From NCBI GenBank assembly GCA_001898185.1, contig MKTI01000009.1, forward strand, positions 434,001-498,000: a stretch of DNA of 64,000 nt. Reading direction: 5' to 3'. The translations under genes were made by a program, and so were the position numbers. Source of the stretch: Cellulomonas sp. 73-145. GTDB lineage: Bacteria; Actinomycetota; Actinomycetes; Actinomycetales; Cellulomonadaceae. This document shows, in pieces, positions 1 through 7,879 of the stretch; within the stretch, counting starts at the first letter, position 1; every line of letters begins with the position of its first letter. The notes under the pieces were generated by a model. It worked only from the letters and a program-made list of their open reading frames with translations, made no database searches and had not been told where the DNA came from.

Positions 1-548
1 AAGTAGCCACCCTTGTAGGGCGTCTTGTGCCCGAGGTTGCCACCCTCCTCCTCGCGGCCGCTGTTCCACGCGGCCTCGATGGAGTCGATGAAGTAGAACC
101 CGGCGTCCTGGCGCGTCTGGAAGCGCACGGAGTCGAAGATGTAGAACTCCGCCTCCGGTGCGAAGAAGGCGGTGTCCGCGATGCCGGTCGAGCGCAGGTA
201 CGCCTCCGCCTTGGCGGCGATCTGGCGCGGGTCGCGGCTGTAGGGCTCGTCGGTGTAGGGGTCGACGATCGACATGTTGATGTTCAGCGTCTTCTCCACG
301 CGGAACGGGTCGACGTAGGCCGTCGTCACGTCCGGGATCAGCTTCATGTCCGACTCGTGGATCGCCTGGAAGCCGCGGATCGACGAACCGTCGAACATCT
401 GACCGTTGACGAAGAAGTCGTCGTCGACGGACGCCGCGGGGACGTTGAAGTGCTGCATGACGCCGGGCAGGTCACAGAACCGGACGTCGACGAACTTGAC
501 GTCCTCGCTCTTGATGAACGCCAGGACTTCCTCTGGCTTGCTGAACAT
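1..548 (-). CDS. glnA: Glutamine synthetase type I, N-terminal part (cut by window edge)
   Basis: Leftward frame that begins at an ATG at 548 and runs off the left edge, giving about 182 residues. The N-terminus reads [20 protein letters not shown], followed by FDGSSIRGF and [10 protein letters not shown], which are type I (GSI) glutamine synthetase motifs of the beta-Grasp domain and first metal-binding part of the active site. The enzyme forms glutamine from glutamate, ammonia and ATP in the cytoplasm. A GAGGAG ribosome site lies a few bases before the start. The promoter region at 590-650 carries a GlnR-like operator, so nitrogen control is likely. The adenylylation site lies outside the window, so GSI-alpha or GSI-beta type cannot be judged here. 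Confidence 0.97.
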   Translation of the reverse strand, partial: MFSKPEEVLAFIKSEDVKFVDVRFCDLPGVMQHFNVPAASVDDDFFVNGQMFDGSSIRGFQAIHESDMKLIPDVTTAYVDPFRVEKTLNINMSIVDPYTDEPYSRDPRQIAAKAEAYLRSTGIADTAFFAPEAEFYIFDSVRFQTRQDAGFYFIDSIEAAWNSGREEEGGNLGHKTPYKGGY

Positions 549-595
549 CCGCTGCTCCTCGGTTGAGTCCAGCCCGTGTGCTCGGGCCTGCGCAG

Positions 596-601
596 AGGCT
601 A
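596..601 (-). promoter_or_regulatory. -10 box of the glnA promoter
   Basis: On the minus strand this reads TAGCCT, matching the TANNNT form seen before many genes here. It lies about 48 bases before the glnA start, leaving a short leader with a ribosome site, and directly downstream of the GlnR-like repeats. Confidence 0.5.
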
Positions 602-611
602 GGCGCACGTG

Positions 612-649
612 ATGACGCGCCGGTGCCACGTCTGTTTCGGCGGTGTTAC
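612..649 (-). promoter_or_regulatory. GlnR-type operator upstream of glnA (four half-sites, 11-bp phasing)
   Basis: On the minus strand the region reads GTAAC-N6-GAAAC-N6-GGCAC-N6-GTCAT. The half-sites lie at 645-649, 634-638, 623-627 and 612-616. The first pair matches exactly the actinobacterial GlnR a/b box (GTnAC-N6-GAAAC) as I know it; the second pair is degenerate. The array sits just upstream of the -10 box, the usual place for GlnR to act on glnA. Binding is inferred. Confidence 0.75.
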
Positions 650-710
650 GTGACGGCGCCCGGTGTGACCGCCGTGCGACGACCCGGACGGTTGTCCGGG
701 ACCTTTCTCC

Positions 711-716
711 TAGGCT
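711..716 (+). promoter_or_regulatory. -10 box (TAGGCT), leaderless start of the RDD gene
   Basis: TAGGCT is followed by six bases and then the GTG at 723, so transcription probably begins at or within a base or two of the start codon. No ribosome site is visible. Confidence 0.5.
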
Positions 717-722
717 GGCGGC

Positions 723-1247
723 GTGGCGCGACGTGAGGACATGGGCTCGTGGCTTGAGGGCGACGCGGTTGCGGGGGCCGGTGCCGGCACCAGGCTCGGG
801 CTGCCCGTGTCCGGTCCGGGATCGCCGGCACGGACCGGCCGCCGGGCGCTCGCGCTGGCTGTGGACTGGCTCGCCTGCCTGCTGATCTCGGGGGCGTTGT
901 TCCCCGGCTCGCAGGCCGCGGCCTTCTCCCTGGTGCGCGGCGAGCCCATGGCCACGCTCGGCATCTTCGCGCTGGAGAACCTGCTCCTGGTCGGCACGGT
1001 CGGCCACACCCTGGGGCACCGGCTGTGCAACCTGCGCGTCAGGACGGCGCCGGTCGTCGGGCCGGGACGGGACGCCGACGGCCTAGCTCGGTCAGCCAGC
1101 GGCCCCGACCTCGGTCGCGCACCGGGGCTCCTGCGGGCCGCCGTGCGGACCGTCCTGCTGCTCCTCGTGATCCCCGCCGTCGTGCAGGACGGCGACGGCC
1201 GCGGCCTGCACGACCGCGCGGCCGGAACGGTGATCGTCCGGCGCTGA
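723..1247 (+). CDS. RDD family membrane protein
   Basis: A 174-residue protein with three hydrophobic segments, at roughly residues 40-62, 75-100 and 136-155. The Arg before and Asp within the first helix ([11 protein letters not shown]) and the later charged positions fit the RDD family, small integral membrane proteins of largely unknown function. The GTG at 723 is chosen because a TAGGCT box lies six bases upstream. It is divergent from glnA, and the same RDD-DUF4191-lipA order is found next to glnA1 in mycobacteria. Substrate and role are not known. Confidence 0.8.
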   Translation: MARREDMGSWLEGDAVAGAGAGTRLGLPVSGPGSPARTGRRALALAVDWLACLLISGALFPGSQAAAFSLVRGEPMATLGIFALENLLLVGTVGHTLGHRLCNLRVRTAPVVGPGRDADGLARSASGPDLGRAPGLLRAAVRTVLLLLVIPAVVQDGDGRGLHDRAAGTVIVRR

Positions 1248-1256
1248 GCCGGTGGG

Positions 1257-1997
1257 TCAGCGCCCGCGCAGACCGCGCCGGTCGGGGCGCATCCGGGTCG
1301 GGTCGATGCCCTTCGGCATCGGCAGGCGCATCCCGCCCAGTGCCGTGAGCCGCTTGCTGACCTCGGCGACCTCGGCCTTGGTGAGCTGGGGGCGCAGCTT
1401 CTGCACCGCGCGGGGGAGCTTGCGCAGCGGCACCTGGCCGGGCTCGTCGCCCATCTGCATGACGGTGATCGGGGCACCCGAGATCACCCGCGCGGTCCGC
1501 TTGCGCTCCTGCTCGAGCAGCTTGCCGGCCCGGCTCGCCGGACCCTCGCTGACCAGCACGACACCGGCTCGGCCGAGCCCGCGGAACACGAGGTCCTGCG
1601 TGCGGGGGTCCACCGCCACGGGCTCCTCGGTGAAGGTCCAGCCCTTCCGGATCGTGCCGAGCGCGGCGCGCGACGCACCGGGCTGGCCTTCGATCTGGGT
1701 GTAGGCAGCCGTCTCCGCGCGCCTCGCCAGCACGAACATGGCGCCCAGCGCCGCGAACGGGATGCTGAGCACGAGCATGTAGACCAGCGAGTGCACGAGC
1801 AGGCCGACCACGAGGCCGATCGCGACGATCCCGAAGAACACCGCGAGGAGCAACCAGGTGATCGCCGGGTCGTGCTTGCGCGTCATCTGGTAGGCGGTCC
1901 AGACCTGGGTGTACCAGCGGACCTTTTTGGGGGCGGTGTCGGTGGTGCCGGCGACGCCCTTTGCAGGGCGTGACGGCGGTGTGCTCGCGCGGGCCAT
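1257..1997 (-). CDS. DUF4191 domain-containing membrane protein
   Basis: 246 residues from the ATG at 1997. A basic N-terminus precedes two hydrophobic helices (about residues 47-67 and 69-92), and a soluble C-terminal domain of about 150 residues follows. Length and architecture fit the actinobacterial DUF4191 family, found beside lipA (Rv2219 in M. tuberculosis). No enzymatic motif is visible. A TAGACT box eight bases before the start suggests a leaderless message. The gene lies tail-to-tail with the RDD gene, leaving only nine bases. Function unknown. Confidence 0.85.
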   Translation of the reverse strand: MARASTPPSRPAKGVAGTTDTAPKKVRWYTQVWTAYQMTRKHDPAITWLLLAVFFGIVAIGLVVGLLVHSLVYMLVLSIPFAALGAMFVLARRAETAAYTQIEGQPGASRAALGTIRKGWTFTEEPVAVDPRTQDLVFRGLGRAGVVLVSEGPASRAGKLLEQERKRTARVISGAPITVMQMGDEPGQVPLRKLPRAVQKLRPQLTKAEVAEVSKRLTALGGMRLPMPKGIDPTRMRPDRRGLRGR

Positions 1998-2047
1998 GGG
2001 ACGCGAGTCTACCGACGGCCGAACGGCCTCCTGCGCAGCGGAGCGGG

Positions 2048-3061
2048 TCAGCGACCGGCGGTGCGGGCGAGCACCGAGGCTGCCTCCTGGCGTGCCGTCG
2101 TGGGCTCCGCCAGGTGCTCGAGACCGGCCGGGACGGTTGCGCCGCGCCGCGCCAGGGCCTGGGCCCACAGTCGCCCGGCCCGGTACGACGAGCGCACCAG
2201 AGGGCCGGCCATCACGCCGGCGAACCCGATCCGGCGCGCCGCGTCGGACAGCTCGACGAACTCCTCGGGCCGCACCCACCGGTCCACCGGGTGGTGCCGC
2301 ACCGACGGCCGCAGGTACTGGGTGATCGTGATCAGGTCGCACCCGGCCTCGTGCAGAGCGACCAGTGCCTCCCGCACCTCGTCCGTCGTCTCGCCCATGC
2401 CGAGGATCAGGTTCGACTTGGTGACCAGCCCGGCCTCGCGGGCCGCGGTGAGCACGGACAGCGACCGCTCGTAGCGGAAGCCGGGCCGGATCGTCTTGAA
2501 GATCCGCGGGACCGTCTCCAGGTTGTGCGCGAGCACCTGCGGGGCGGAGCCGAACACCTCGGCGAGCCGCTCCGGCCGCGCGTCGAAGTCCGGGATCAGC
2601 AGCTCGACGCCCGTGCCGGGGTTCACCGCACGGATGCGGCGCACCGTCTCGGCGTAGAGCCACGCACCGCCGTCCGGCAGGTCGTCGCGGGCGACGCCCG
2701 TGACCGTGGCGTACTTCAGGCCCATCGCCTGGACGGACTCGGCCACCCGGCGCGGTTCGTCGGCGTCGAAGGGCTCCGGCCTGCCCGAGTCGATCTGGCA
2801 GAAGTCGCATCGCCGGGTGCACGTGCCGCCTCCGATGAGGAAGGTCGCCTCGCGGTCCTCCCAGCACTCGAAGATGTTGGGGCAGCCGGCCTCCTCGCAC
2901 ACCGTGTGGAGTCCCTCACGGCGGACGAGGTGCTTCAGCTCGTCGTACTGCGGACCCATCGTGGCGCGGGTGCGGATCCACTCCGGTTTGCGCTCGATCG
3001 GCGTCTCCGCGTTCCGGGCCTCGACCCGCAGCATCCGGCGTCCCTCGGGTGCGATCGTCAC
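2048..3061 (-). CDS. lipA: Lipoyl synthase
   Basis: 337 residues from a GTG at 3061 ([17 protein letters not shown]). A radical-SAM enzyme that inserts two sulfurs into octanoyl groups bound to E2 subunits. It shows the auxiliary cluster cysteines ([12 protein letters not shown]) and the radical-SAM motif [15 protein letters not shown] box lies seven bases before the GTG, supporting this start over the longer open frame upstream. LipB (3812-4489) makes its substrate and SucB (7880-9739) is an obvious target, so the region gathers lipoate synthesis and use. Confidence 0.98.
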   Translation of the reverse strand: MTIAPEGRRMLRVEARNAETPIERKPEWIRTRATMGPQYDELKHLVRREGLHTVCEEAGCPNIFECWEDREATFLIGGGTCTRRCDFCQIDSGRPEPFDADEPRRVAESVQAMGLKYATVTGVARDDLPDGGAWLYAETVRRIRAVNPGTGVELLIPDFDARPERLAEVFGSAPQVLAHNLETVPRIFKTIRPGFRYERSLSVLTAAREAGLVTKSNLILGMGETTDEVREALVALHEAGCDLITITQYLRPSVRHHPVDRWVRPEEFVELSDAARRIGFAGVMAGPLVRSSYRAGRLWAQALARRGATVPAGLEHLAEPTTARQEAASVLARTAGR

Positions 3062-3229
3062 GAAGGTCAGACTAACCCGGGCCTCGGCCGTGCCTTCCCG
3101 CGGTCCGCGGCCCGGACCGTCGCAGGGACCTGGGTCCCGCGCACCCCGCCCCACCTCACGACACGCTGGGGAGGTTGGGCGCGGCGTCAGGGGAGGCCGA
3201 GCGGGGGGATCGCCCGGAAGGAGGCACGC

Positions 3230-3748
3230 ATGCGCGTCTTGGTGTCGGTGTCGTCGCGCCACGGCGGTACGCGGGAGATGGGCCAGGTGGTCGCCGCGGT
3301 GCTGCGCGACGCGGGCCACGACGTCGCGGAGATCGGTCCGGACGAGGTCGAGGACGTGGCCGGCTACGACGCCGCGGTGCTCGGCTCCGCCGTCTACGTC
3401 GGCCGTCTCGCGCTCGGTGTGCGTGACCTCGTCGACCGGCGCGCCGGGCAGCTGCGGGAGCGACCCGTGTGGCTGTTCTGGTCCGGCCCTGTCGGAGAGC
3501 CGGCGACGGCCCCGGTGGTCCCGGACGACGTGACCGAGGTGGCCAAGGCCGTCGGCGCCCGTGGTGTGCGGATGTTCGCGGGCCGCCTCGAACGCGCCGA
3601 GCTGAACATCTCCGAGCGCGCGCTCGTCGCGCTGGTGCACGCCCAGCCGGGCGACTACCGCGACCTGGAGGAGGTCCGCGACTGGGCGCTCGGCATCGAC
3701 GAGGAGCTTCGGGCGCTCGCGCAGGACGCCGACAGCGGCGCCTTCTGA
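3230..3748 (+). CDS. Flavodoxin-domain protein (HemG-like)
   Basis: 172 residues from the ATG at 3230, which has a strong GGAAGGAGG ribosome site. The N-terminus [17 protein letters not shown] resembles the FMN-phosphate loop of flavodoxin-fold proteins, and [17 protein letters not shown] resembles the second FMN loop of menaquinone-dependent protoporphyrinogen dehydrogenase (HemG) relatives. It is probably an FMN-binding electron-transfer protein. Partner and substrate are unknown; nothing nearby links it to heme. It sits between lipA and lipB on the opposite strand and interrupts the lipBA order. Confidence 0.75.
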   Translation: MRVLVSVSSRHGGTREMGQVVAAVLRDAGHDVAEIGPDEVEDVAGYDAAVLGSAVYVGRLALGVRDLVDRRAGQLRERPVWLFWSGPVGEPATAPVVPDDVTEVAKAVGARGVRMFAGRLERAELNISERALVALVHAQPGDYRDLEEVRDWALGIDEELRALAQDADSGAF

Positions 3749-3759
3749 GGCGGCGCCGA

Positions 3760-3784
3760 CCGGTGGTCCCGAGCGGACCGCCGG
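3760..3784. terminator. Hairpin between convergent genes (flavodoxin / lipB)
   Basis: Ten-base arms CCGGTGGTCC and GGACCGCCGG with a five-base loop and one mismatch, placed in the 63-base gap between two converging genes. No T-run is present, as is usual in very GC-rich actinobacteria. It could serve both directions. Confidence 0.5.
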
Positions 3785-3811
3785 GCCGAGGCGGTCGCAC
3801 CAGGCGACGAT

Positions 3812-4489
3812 CTACCCCCGTGCGAGAGCTGGCGCCGCGAGGAGCGGCTCGAGCACGGTGACGAGGTGACGGCCTACCAGGGGGGTCACCTCGTCGATCG
3901 TCACGGTGCGACCGGCCTCGGCCGAGAGGCTCGTCACGTCGGCGTCCGCGATGCCGCACGGCACGATCCGGTCGAACTGGTGCAGGTCGCAGCAGCAGTT
4001 CAGCGCGAAGCCGTGCATCGTCACTCCGCGGGCCACCCGGACCCCGATCGCCGCGACCTTCCGCTCGCGCCGAGCCGATGGCGTACCGGCCGGATCGGCC
4101 GGGAACCACACGCCGCTGCGCCCCTCCACGCGGACCGCGGTGAGACCGAGGTCCGCACAGGTGCGGATGAGCGCCTCCTCCAGCGCACGGACGTACGCGA
4201 CGACGTCGACCGGCTCCGCCAGCCGGACGATCGGGTAGCCGGTGAGCTGACCAGGTCCGTGCCAGGTGATGCGGCCGCCGCGGTCGACGTCGACCACCGG
4301 GGTGCCGTCGACAGGGCGGTCCGCCGTGGCGGTGCGCTTGCCGGCGGTGTACACCGGCTCGTGCTCGACCAGGAGGACCGTGTCCTCCTGCTCCCCGTCG
4401 GCCACGCGGGCGTGCACTCGGCGCTGCAGGTCCCACGTCGGGAGGTAGGGGGAGAGGGCGCCACCGAGGTCCAGGGGTTCGAACCGCAT
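3812..4489 (-). CDS. lipB: Lipoyl(octanoyl) transferase
   Basis: 225 residues. Transfers octanoate from acyl-carrier protein to E2 and GcvH lysines, the first step of de novo lipoylation. Characteristic motifs are visible: [32 protein letters not shown] and the acyl-acceptor region [15 protein letters not shown], which contains the catalytic Cys, with a nearby Lys in [17 protein letters not shown] box six bases before the ATG indicates a leaderless transcript separate from lipA. Confidence 0.97.
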   Translation of the reverse strand: MRFEPLDLGGALSPYLPTWDLQRRVHARVADGEQEDTVLLVEHEPVYTAGKRTATADRPVDGTPVVDVDRGGRITWHGPGQLTGYPIVRLAEPVDVVAYVRALEEALIRTCADLGLTAVRVEGRSGVWFPADPAGTPSARRERKVAAIGVRVARGVTMHGFALNCCCDLHQFDRIVPCGIADADVTSLSAEAGRTVTIDEVTPLVGRHLVTVLEPLLAAPALARG

Positions 4490-4549
4490 GCCGGCAGGCT
4501 AACCCGCGCCACGCGCCGGACCGTGCGCAGGTCCCCGTAGGGTGGGCGG

Positions 4550-5578
4550 ATGGAGTCCTTGCGGGTCGGTCTGGTCGGTTACGGCGGCTCGGGTCGGGGC
4601 ATCCACGGGCGTCTGCTGCGGGAGCTCGGGCAGCGGGTGACGTGCGTGGTGACCCGCGGACGGGCGGAGCAGGTGCACGCCGACTGGCCCGGTGCTCGCG
4701 TGGTTCCGGACGTGGCCTCCCTGGTGCAGCACGCCGCCGAGCTCGACCTGGTCGTCGTGGCGAGCCCGACGGGCGACCACGTCAGCAGCGTCGCGCCGCT
4801 GCTCCAGGCACGGCTGCCCGTCCTGGTGGACAAGCCGCTCGCAGCGAGGGAGCACGAGGCGGCGGAGCTGGTGCGGCTGGCCAACGAGGTGGGTGGACGG
4901 CTGACCGTCTTCCAGAACCGACGGTGGGACGCCGAGCAGCTCACGCTGCGTGCGGTGCTGGCCGCCGGGGAGCTGGGCCGCGTGCACAGGTTCGAGCGCC
5001 GCTGGGAACGGTTCCGGCCGCAGCCCCAGCACCGCTGGAAGGAGCAGGACGTCCAGTCGGGTGGTCTGCTGCTGGACCTCGGTGCGCATCTTGTCGACTC
5101 CGCGATCCAGCTGTTCGGCCCCGCGGTCTCCGTGACCGCGGAGCTCCGCACGCTGACCACACCCGCGTTCGACGACGTCTTCCTGGCGCTCACGCACGCC
5201 CCGGACGCCGATGGGCACTCGGTCATCAGCCACCTGCAGGCCGGCAGCCTCGTCGGTGCACCTGGCCCCCGCACCCGGGTGCTCGGTGAGGAGGCTGCGT
5301 ACCTCGTGACGCACTACGAGGGTGAGCCGACCCCGTTCGAGCTGCTCGACCTGTCCGTGGGCCGCCCGGGCTTCGAGGGCTGGCTGGTGCGCGGCAACGA
5401 GCGGACGCCGGTCCCGAGGGCGCCCGGTGGTCATGCGGACCTGTACCGGGACGTGGTCCGTTGGGTGACCGACGGAGGCCCGCCGCCGGTCGACCCGTGG
5501 GACGCCGTTCGCACCGCACGGGTGCTGGACGCCGCCCTCGTGTCGGCGCGCGAGCACCGGGCCGTGCCGCTCGCCTGA
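4550..5578 (+). CDS. Gfo/Idh/MocA family oxidoreductase
   Basis: 342 residues. The N-terminal Rossmann fold has a dinucleotide loop (GLVGYGGSGRGIHG), and the family Lys-Pro motif appears as VDKPLA around residue 94, followed by NRRWDAEQL. The C-terminal half matches the alpha/beta domain used for substrate binding and oligomerization. The substrate cannot be read from sequence; sugars, inositol and related polyols are typical. A TAGGGT box six bases before the ATG makes it leaderless. It is divergent from lipB, and its stop is close to the pseudokinase gene that follows. Confidence 0.9.
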   Translation: MESLRVGLVGYGGSGRGIHGRLLRELGQRVTCVVTRGRAEQVHADWPGARVVPDVASLVQHAAELDLVVVASPTGDHVSSVAPLLQARLPVLVDKPLAAREHEAAELVRLANEVGGRLTVFQNRRWDAEQLTLRAVLAAGELGRVHRFERRWERFRPQPQHRWKEQDVQSGGLLLDLGAHLVDSAIQLFGPAVSVTAELRTLTTPAFDDVFLALTHAPDADGHSVISHLQAGSLVGAPGPRTRVLGEEAAYLVTHYEGEPTPFELLDLSVGRPGFEGWLVRGNERTPVPRAPGGHADLYRDVVRWVTDGGPPPVDPWDAVRTARVLDAALVSAREHRAVPLA

Positions 5579-5636
5579 GGGCGAACCCTGTGGACGAGTG
5601 GCTCCGTCCGGGTCGGCGCTCCGCTTTCATGTCGGC

Positions 5637-6977
5637 GTGCCGGACCTGCCCCCGATCGACGTCGACCGTGCCCTGACCACGCTCGGACTGCTCGGGACGG
5701 GCGGGACGGGCACGGCCGGCGGGTGGCTGGCGCGGCGACCGGAGGACGAGTCGCCGGCGTTCGAGCTGCTGGTCCTGATGGCGGCCGTCGACGAGCGGCT
5801 GGTCGACCGCGTCGACCGGTTCGTGGGCCTCGAGCATCCGCACCTGGGCCAGGTGCGGGCCGTGACACCGATCGATCCCGGCCGTACGGGCGTGCTCGTC
5901 GACCACGTCGTCGGGGTCAGCCTCGGTGCGATCCGGCGTGCGCGCGCCCCGATGACGGACGGGGAGTGCGTCACGCTGCTCGTCCCCTTGTGCCAGGCAC
6001 TGTCGGCGCTTGGCGCCGCCGGTCTGGCGCACGGTGCCGTGGAGGCGGACAACGTCGTGGTCCAGCCGGACGGTCGGCCCGTGCTCGTCGCACCACGACC
6101 GGGCCTGGTGGGCAGCGCGCTGCCCGGGGACGACCTGCCCCGGCTGCTCTCGACGGTCGTCGGCGTGATGCCCGAGGAGGACGGTGCCCTGCTCGCGGGG
6201 CCCGGGTCCGTCCCGCGGCTTCGACCGGTGCTCGACCAGCTGCTGGCCGGCGGGTGCTCGGCGGACGAGGTCGTGGCACGGTGCTTCGCGACCGCGGAGC
6301 CCGAGGCCGTGCGACTGCCGGACGCGGCGGCGCTGGCGGGTGCCTCCCTCGCAGGGATGCGGCGTCCGTTCCCGGTGTCGGCAGGGACCGAACGCCGACC
6401 GTTGCCGCGCCGGTCGGGCACCACGCGGACCGCCCGACGTCGACGGACTGCCCCGCGGTCCGCGCGGCGCCGAGTCACCGTCGCAGTCGCCGCCGGCGTG
6501 CTGCTGGTCGTCGCCGTCGGGATCGGAAGGCACGTCCTCGCGCACCCCCCGACGGCGGATGCCTCGACGACTCGCGAGCCCTTGCTGGACCGTAGCGACC
6601 CTGCCGGGGCGGCAGCAGAGCTGACCCGGCGCAGGGCCGACGTGCTGCGATCGGGTTCGGCCGACCGGTTGACGGACGTCGCGGTGACGGGCGGGCCGGC
6701 GGCCCGTGCCGACTCCGAGGTGATCGCATCGCTCGGCGCGGGCGGTGCCGAGGGGCTCAGCGCGCACGTGGACTCCGCCTCGGTGACCGGGACGCCGACG
6801 CAGGACGAGGCCGACGTGTCGGTCAGCTCGGCGACGTCCGGCTACGTGGTCGTGGGGGCAGACGGACGGCGGAGCACCGCCGCTGCGGCGGCACCCCGAA
6901 CCGTGCTGCTGCACCTGCGGTGGACGAACGCCGGGTGGCGGGTGTGGTCCGTCAGCCAGCCGGGAGCTGCGCCCTGA
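5637..6977 (+). CDS. Membrane-anchored pseudokinase-like protein
   Basis: 446 residues from the GTG at 5637 (an in-frame GTG at 5598 would add 13). The first 230 residues resemble a Ser/Thr kinase fold: LEHPHL near the alpha-C region, then AHGAVEADNVVV at the catalytic loop. The HRD aspartate is Ala, the following Lys is Glu, and DFG is replaced by APRPG, so phosphotransfer is unlikely. A very basic stretch precedes one transmembrane helix (about residues 282-300), and a 145-residue extracellular tail follows. It overlaps the converging epimerase gene by 26 bases. It could act as a scaffold or sensor; function unknown. Confidence 0.7.
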   Translation: MPDLPPIDVDRALTTLGLLGTGGTGTAGGWLARRPEDESPAFELLVLMAAVDERLVDRVDRFVGLEHPHLGQVRAVTPIDPGRTGVLVDHVVGVSLGAIRRARAPMTDGECVTLLVPLCQALSALGAAGLAHGAVEADNVVVQPDGRPVLVAPRPGLVGSALPGDDLPRLLSTVVGVMPEEDGALLAGPGSVPRLRPVLDQLLAGGCSADEVVARCFATAEPEAVRLPDAAALAGASLAGMRRPFPVSAGTERRPLPRRSGTTRTARRRRTAPRSARRRVTVAVAAGVLLVVAVGIGRHVLAHPPTADASTTREPLLDRSDPAGAAAELTRRRADVLRSGSADRLTDVAVTGGPAARADSEVIASLGAGGAEGLSAHVDSASVTGTPTQDEADVSVSSATSGYVVVGADGRRSTAAAAAPRTVLLHLRWTNAGWRVWSVSQPGAAP

Positions 6978-7851
6978 GCCACGAGGCGGCCGTGGCGATG
7001 TCGGGGTGCTCCGGCAGGAAGCCCGACGCCGCGAGAGTCGTCGGAACAGCGCGCACCGAACCGAGCACCTCGGGGGCGAAGTCGCCGAGGATCAGCCTCA
7101 GGGCCCACGCCGGCGCGGGCAGGACCGCGGGCCGGTGCCACTCCGCCGCGAGGGCGGCGACCACGTCGCGGTTGCGCGCCGGCTCCGCGACCAGGTTGGC
7201 CGGTCCCGCGACGTCGCTGCTCAGCAGGTGGGTGATCGCCCGGACCTCGTCGAGCAGCGTGATCCAGGCCCAGAACTGCCGTCCGGAGCCGAGCGGGCCG
7301 CCCAGACCCCACCGGATGAGGGGGAGCAGCCGCCCGAGCGCCCCGCCGTTCGGGCTGAGGACGATGCCGGTCCGCAGGTGGACGACCCGCACACCCGCGT
7401 CCGTCGCCGGCTGTGTCGCCGCCTCCCAACGGCGCACCACCTCGGCGAAGAAGGTGCTGCCGAACGGCTCGGCCTCGCTGAGCACGTCGTCACCGCGGTC
7501 GCCGTAGGCGCCGATCCCGGAGGCCTGCAGCAGGATCCGCGGGGTGTCCGGGTTCGCGGCCAGCGTCGCGGAGATCAGGCCGGTGGTGCGCAGCCGCGAG
7601 CCGATCACCTGACGCTTACGAGCGGCGGTCAGCGGTCGGCTGCCGACGTTGACGCCGGCCAGGTTCACCACTGCGTCGACGCCGCGCAGCAGCGCCGGGT
7701 CGAGACGGCCGCCGTCCGGGTCCCACGGCAGCTCGTCGGGGCCGGTGGGACGTCCGCGGACCAGGCGGAGCACCTCGTGGCCCGAGTCCACGAGGTGGGG
7801 GAGCAGGGCGCTGCCGATCAGCCCGTGCGAACCGGCGACGACGACGCGCAC
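6952..7851 (-). CDS. TIGR01777 family epimerase-like NAD(P)-binding protein
   Basis: 299 residues from a GTG at 7851. A Rossmann SDR fold with the nucleotide loop VAGSHGLIGSAL, VVNLAGVNV, and ASGIGAYGDRG in place of the usual YxxxK region. This matches the TIGR01777/YfcH group (DUF1731 C-terminus), whose substrate is unknown. It lies 28 bases after sucB and is probably cotranscribed with lpdA-sucB. The same neighbour follows dlaT in M. tuberculosis (Rv2216), so the link with 2-oxoacid dehydrogenase genes is conserved. Confidence 0.9.
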   Translation of the reverse strand: MRVVVAGSHGLIGSALLPHLVDSGHEVLRLVRGRPTGPDELPWDPDGGRLDPALLRGVDAVVNLAGVNVGSRPLTAARKRQVIGSRLRTTGLISATLAANPDTPRILLQASGIGAYGDRGDDVLSEAEPFGSTFFAEVVRRWEAATQPATDAGVRVVHLRTGIVLSPNGGALGRLLPLIRWGLGGPLGSGRQFWAWITLLDEVRAITHLLSSDVAGPANLVAEPARNRDVVAALAAEWHRPAVLPAPAWALRLILGDFAPEVLGSVRAVPTTLAASGFLPEHPDIATAASWLRAQLPAG

Positions 7852-7879
7852 GCCCTGCTCCTCCCTCGTCCGTCGGTGC

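Noticed and set aside
4476-4485. GGTTCGAACC, resembling a tRNA T-loop
   Set aside because: It falls inside the start of lipB coding sequence, with no acceptor or anticodon stems around it.
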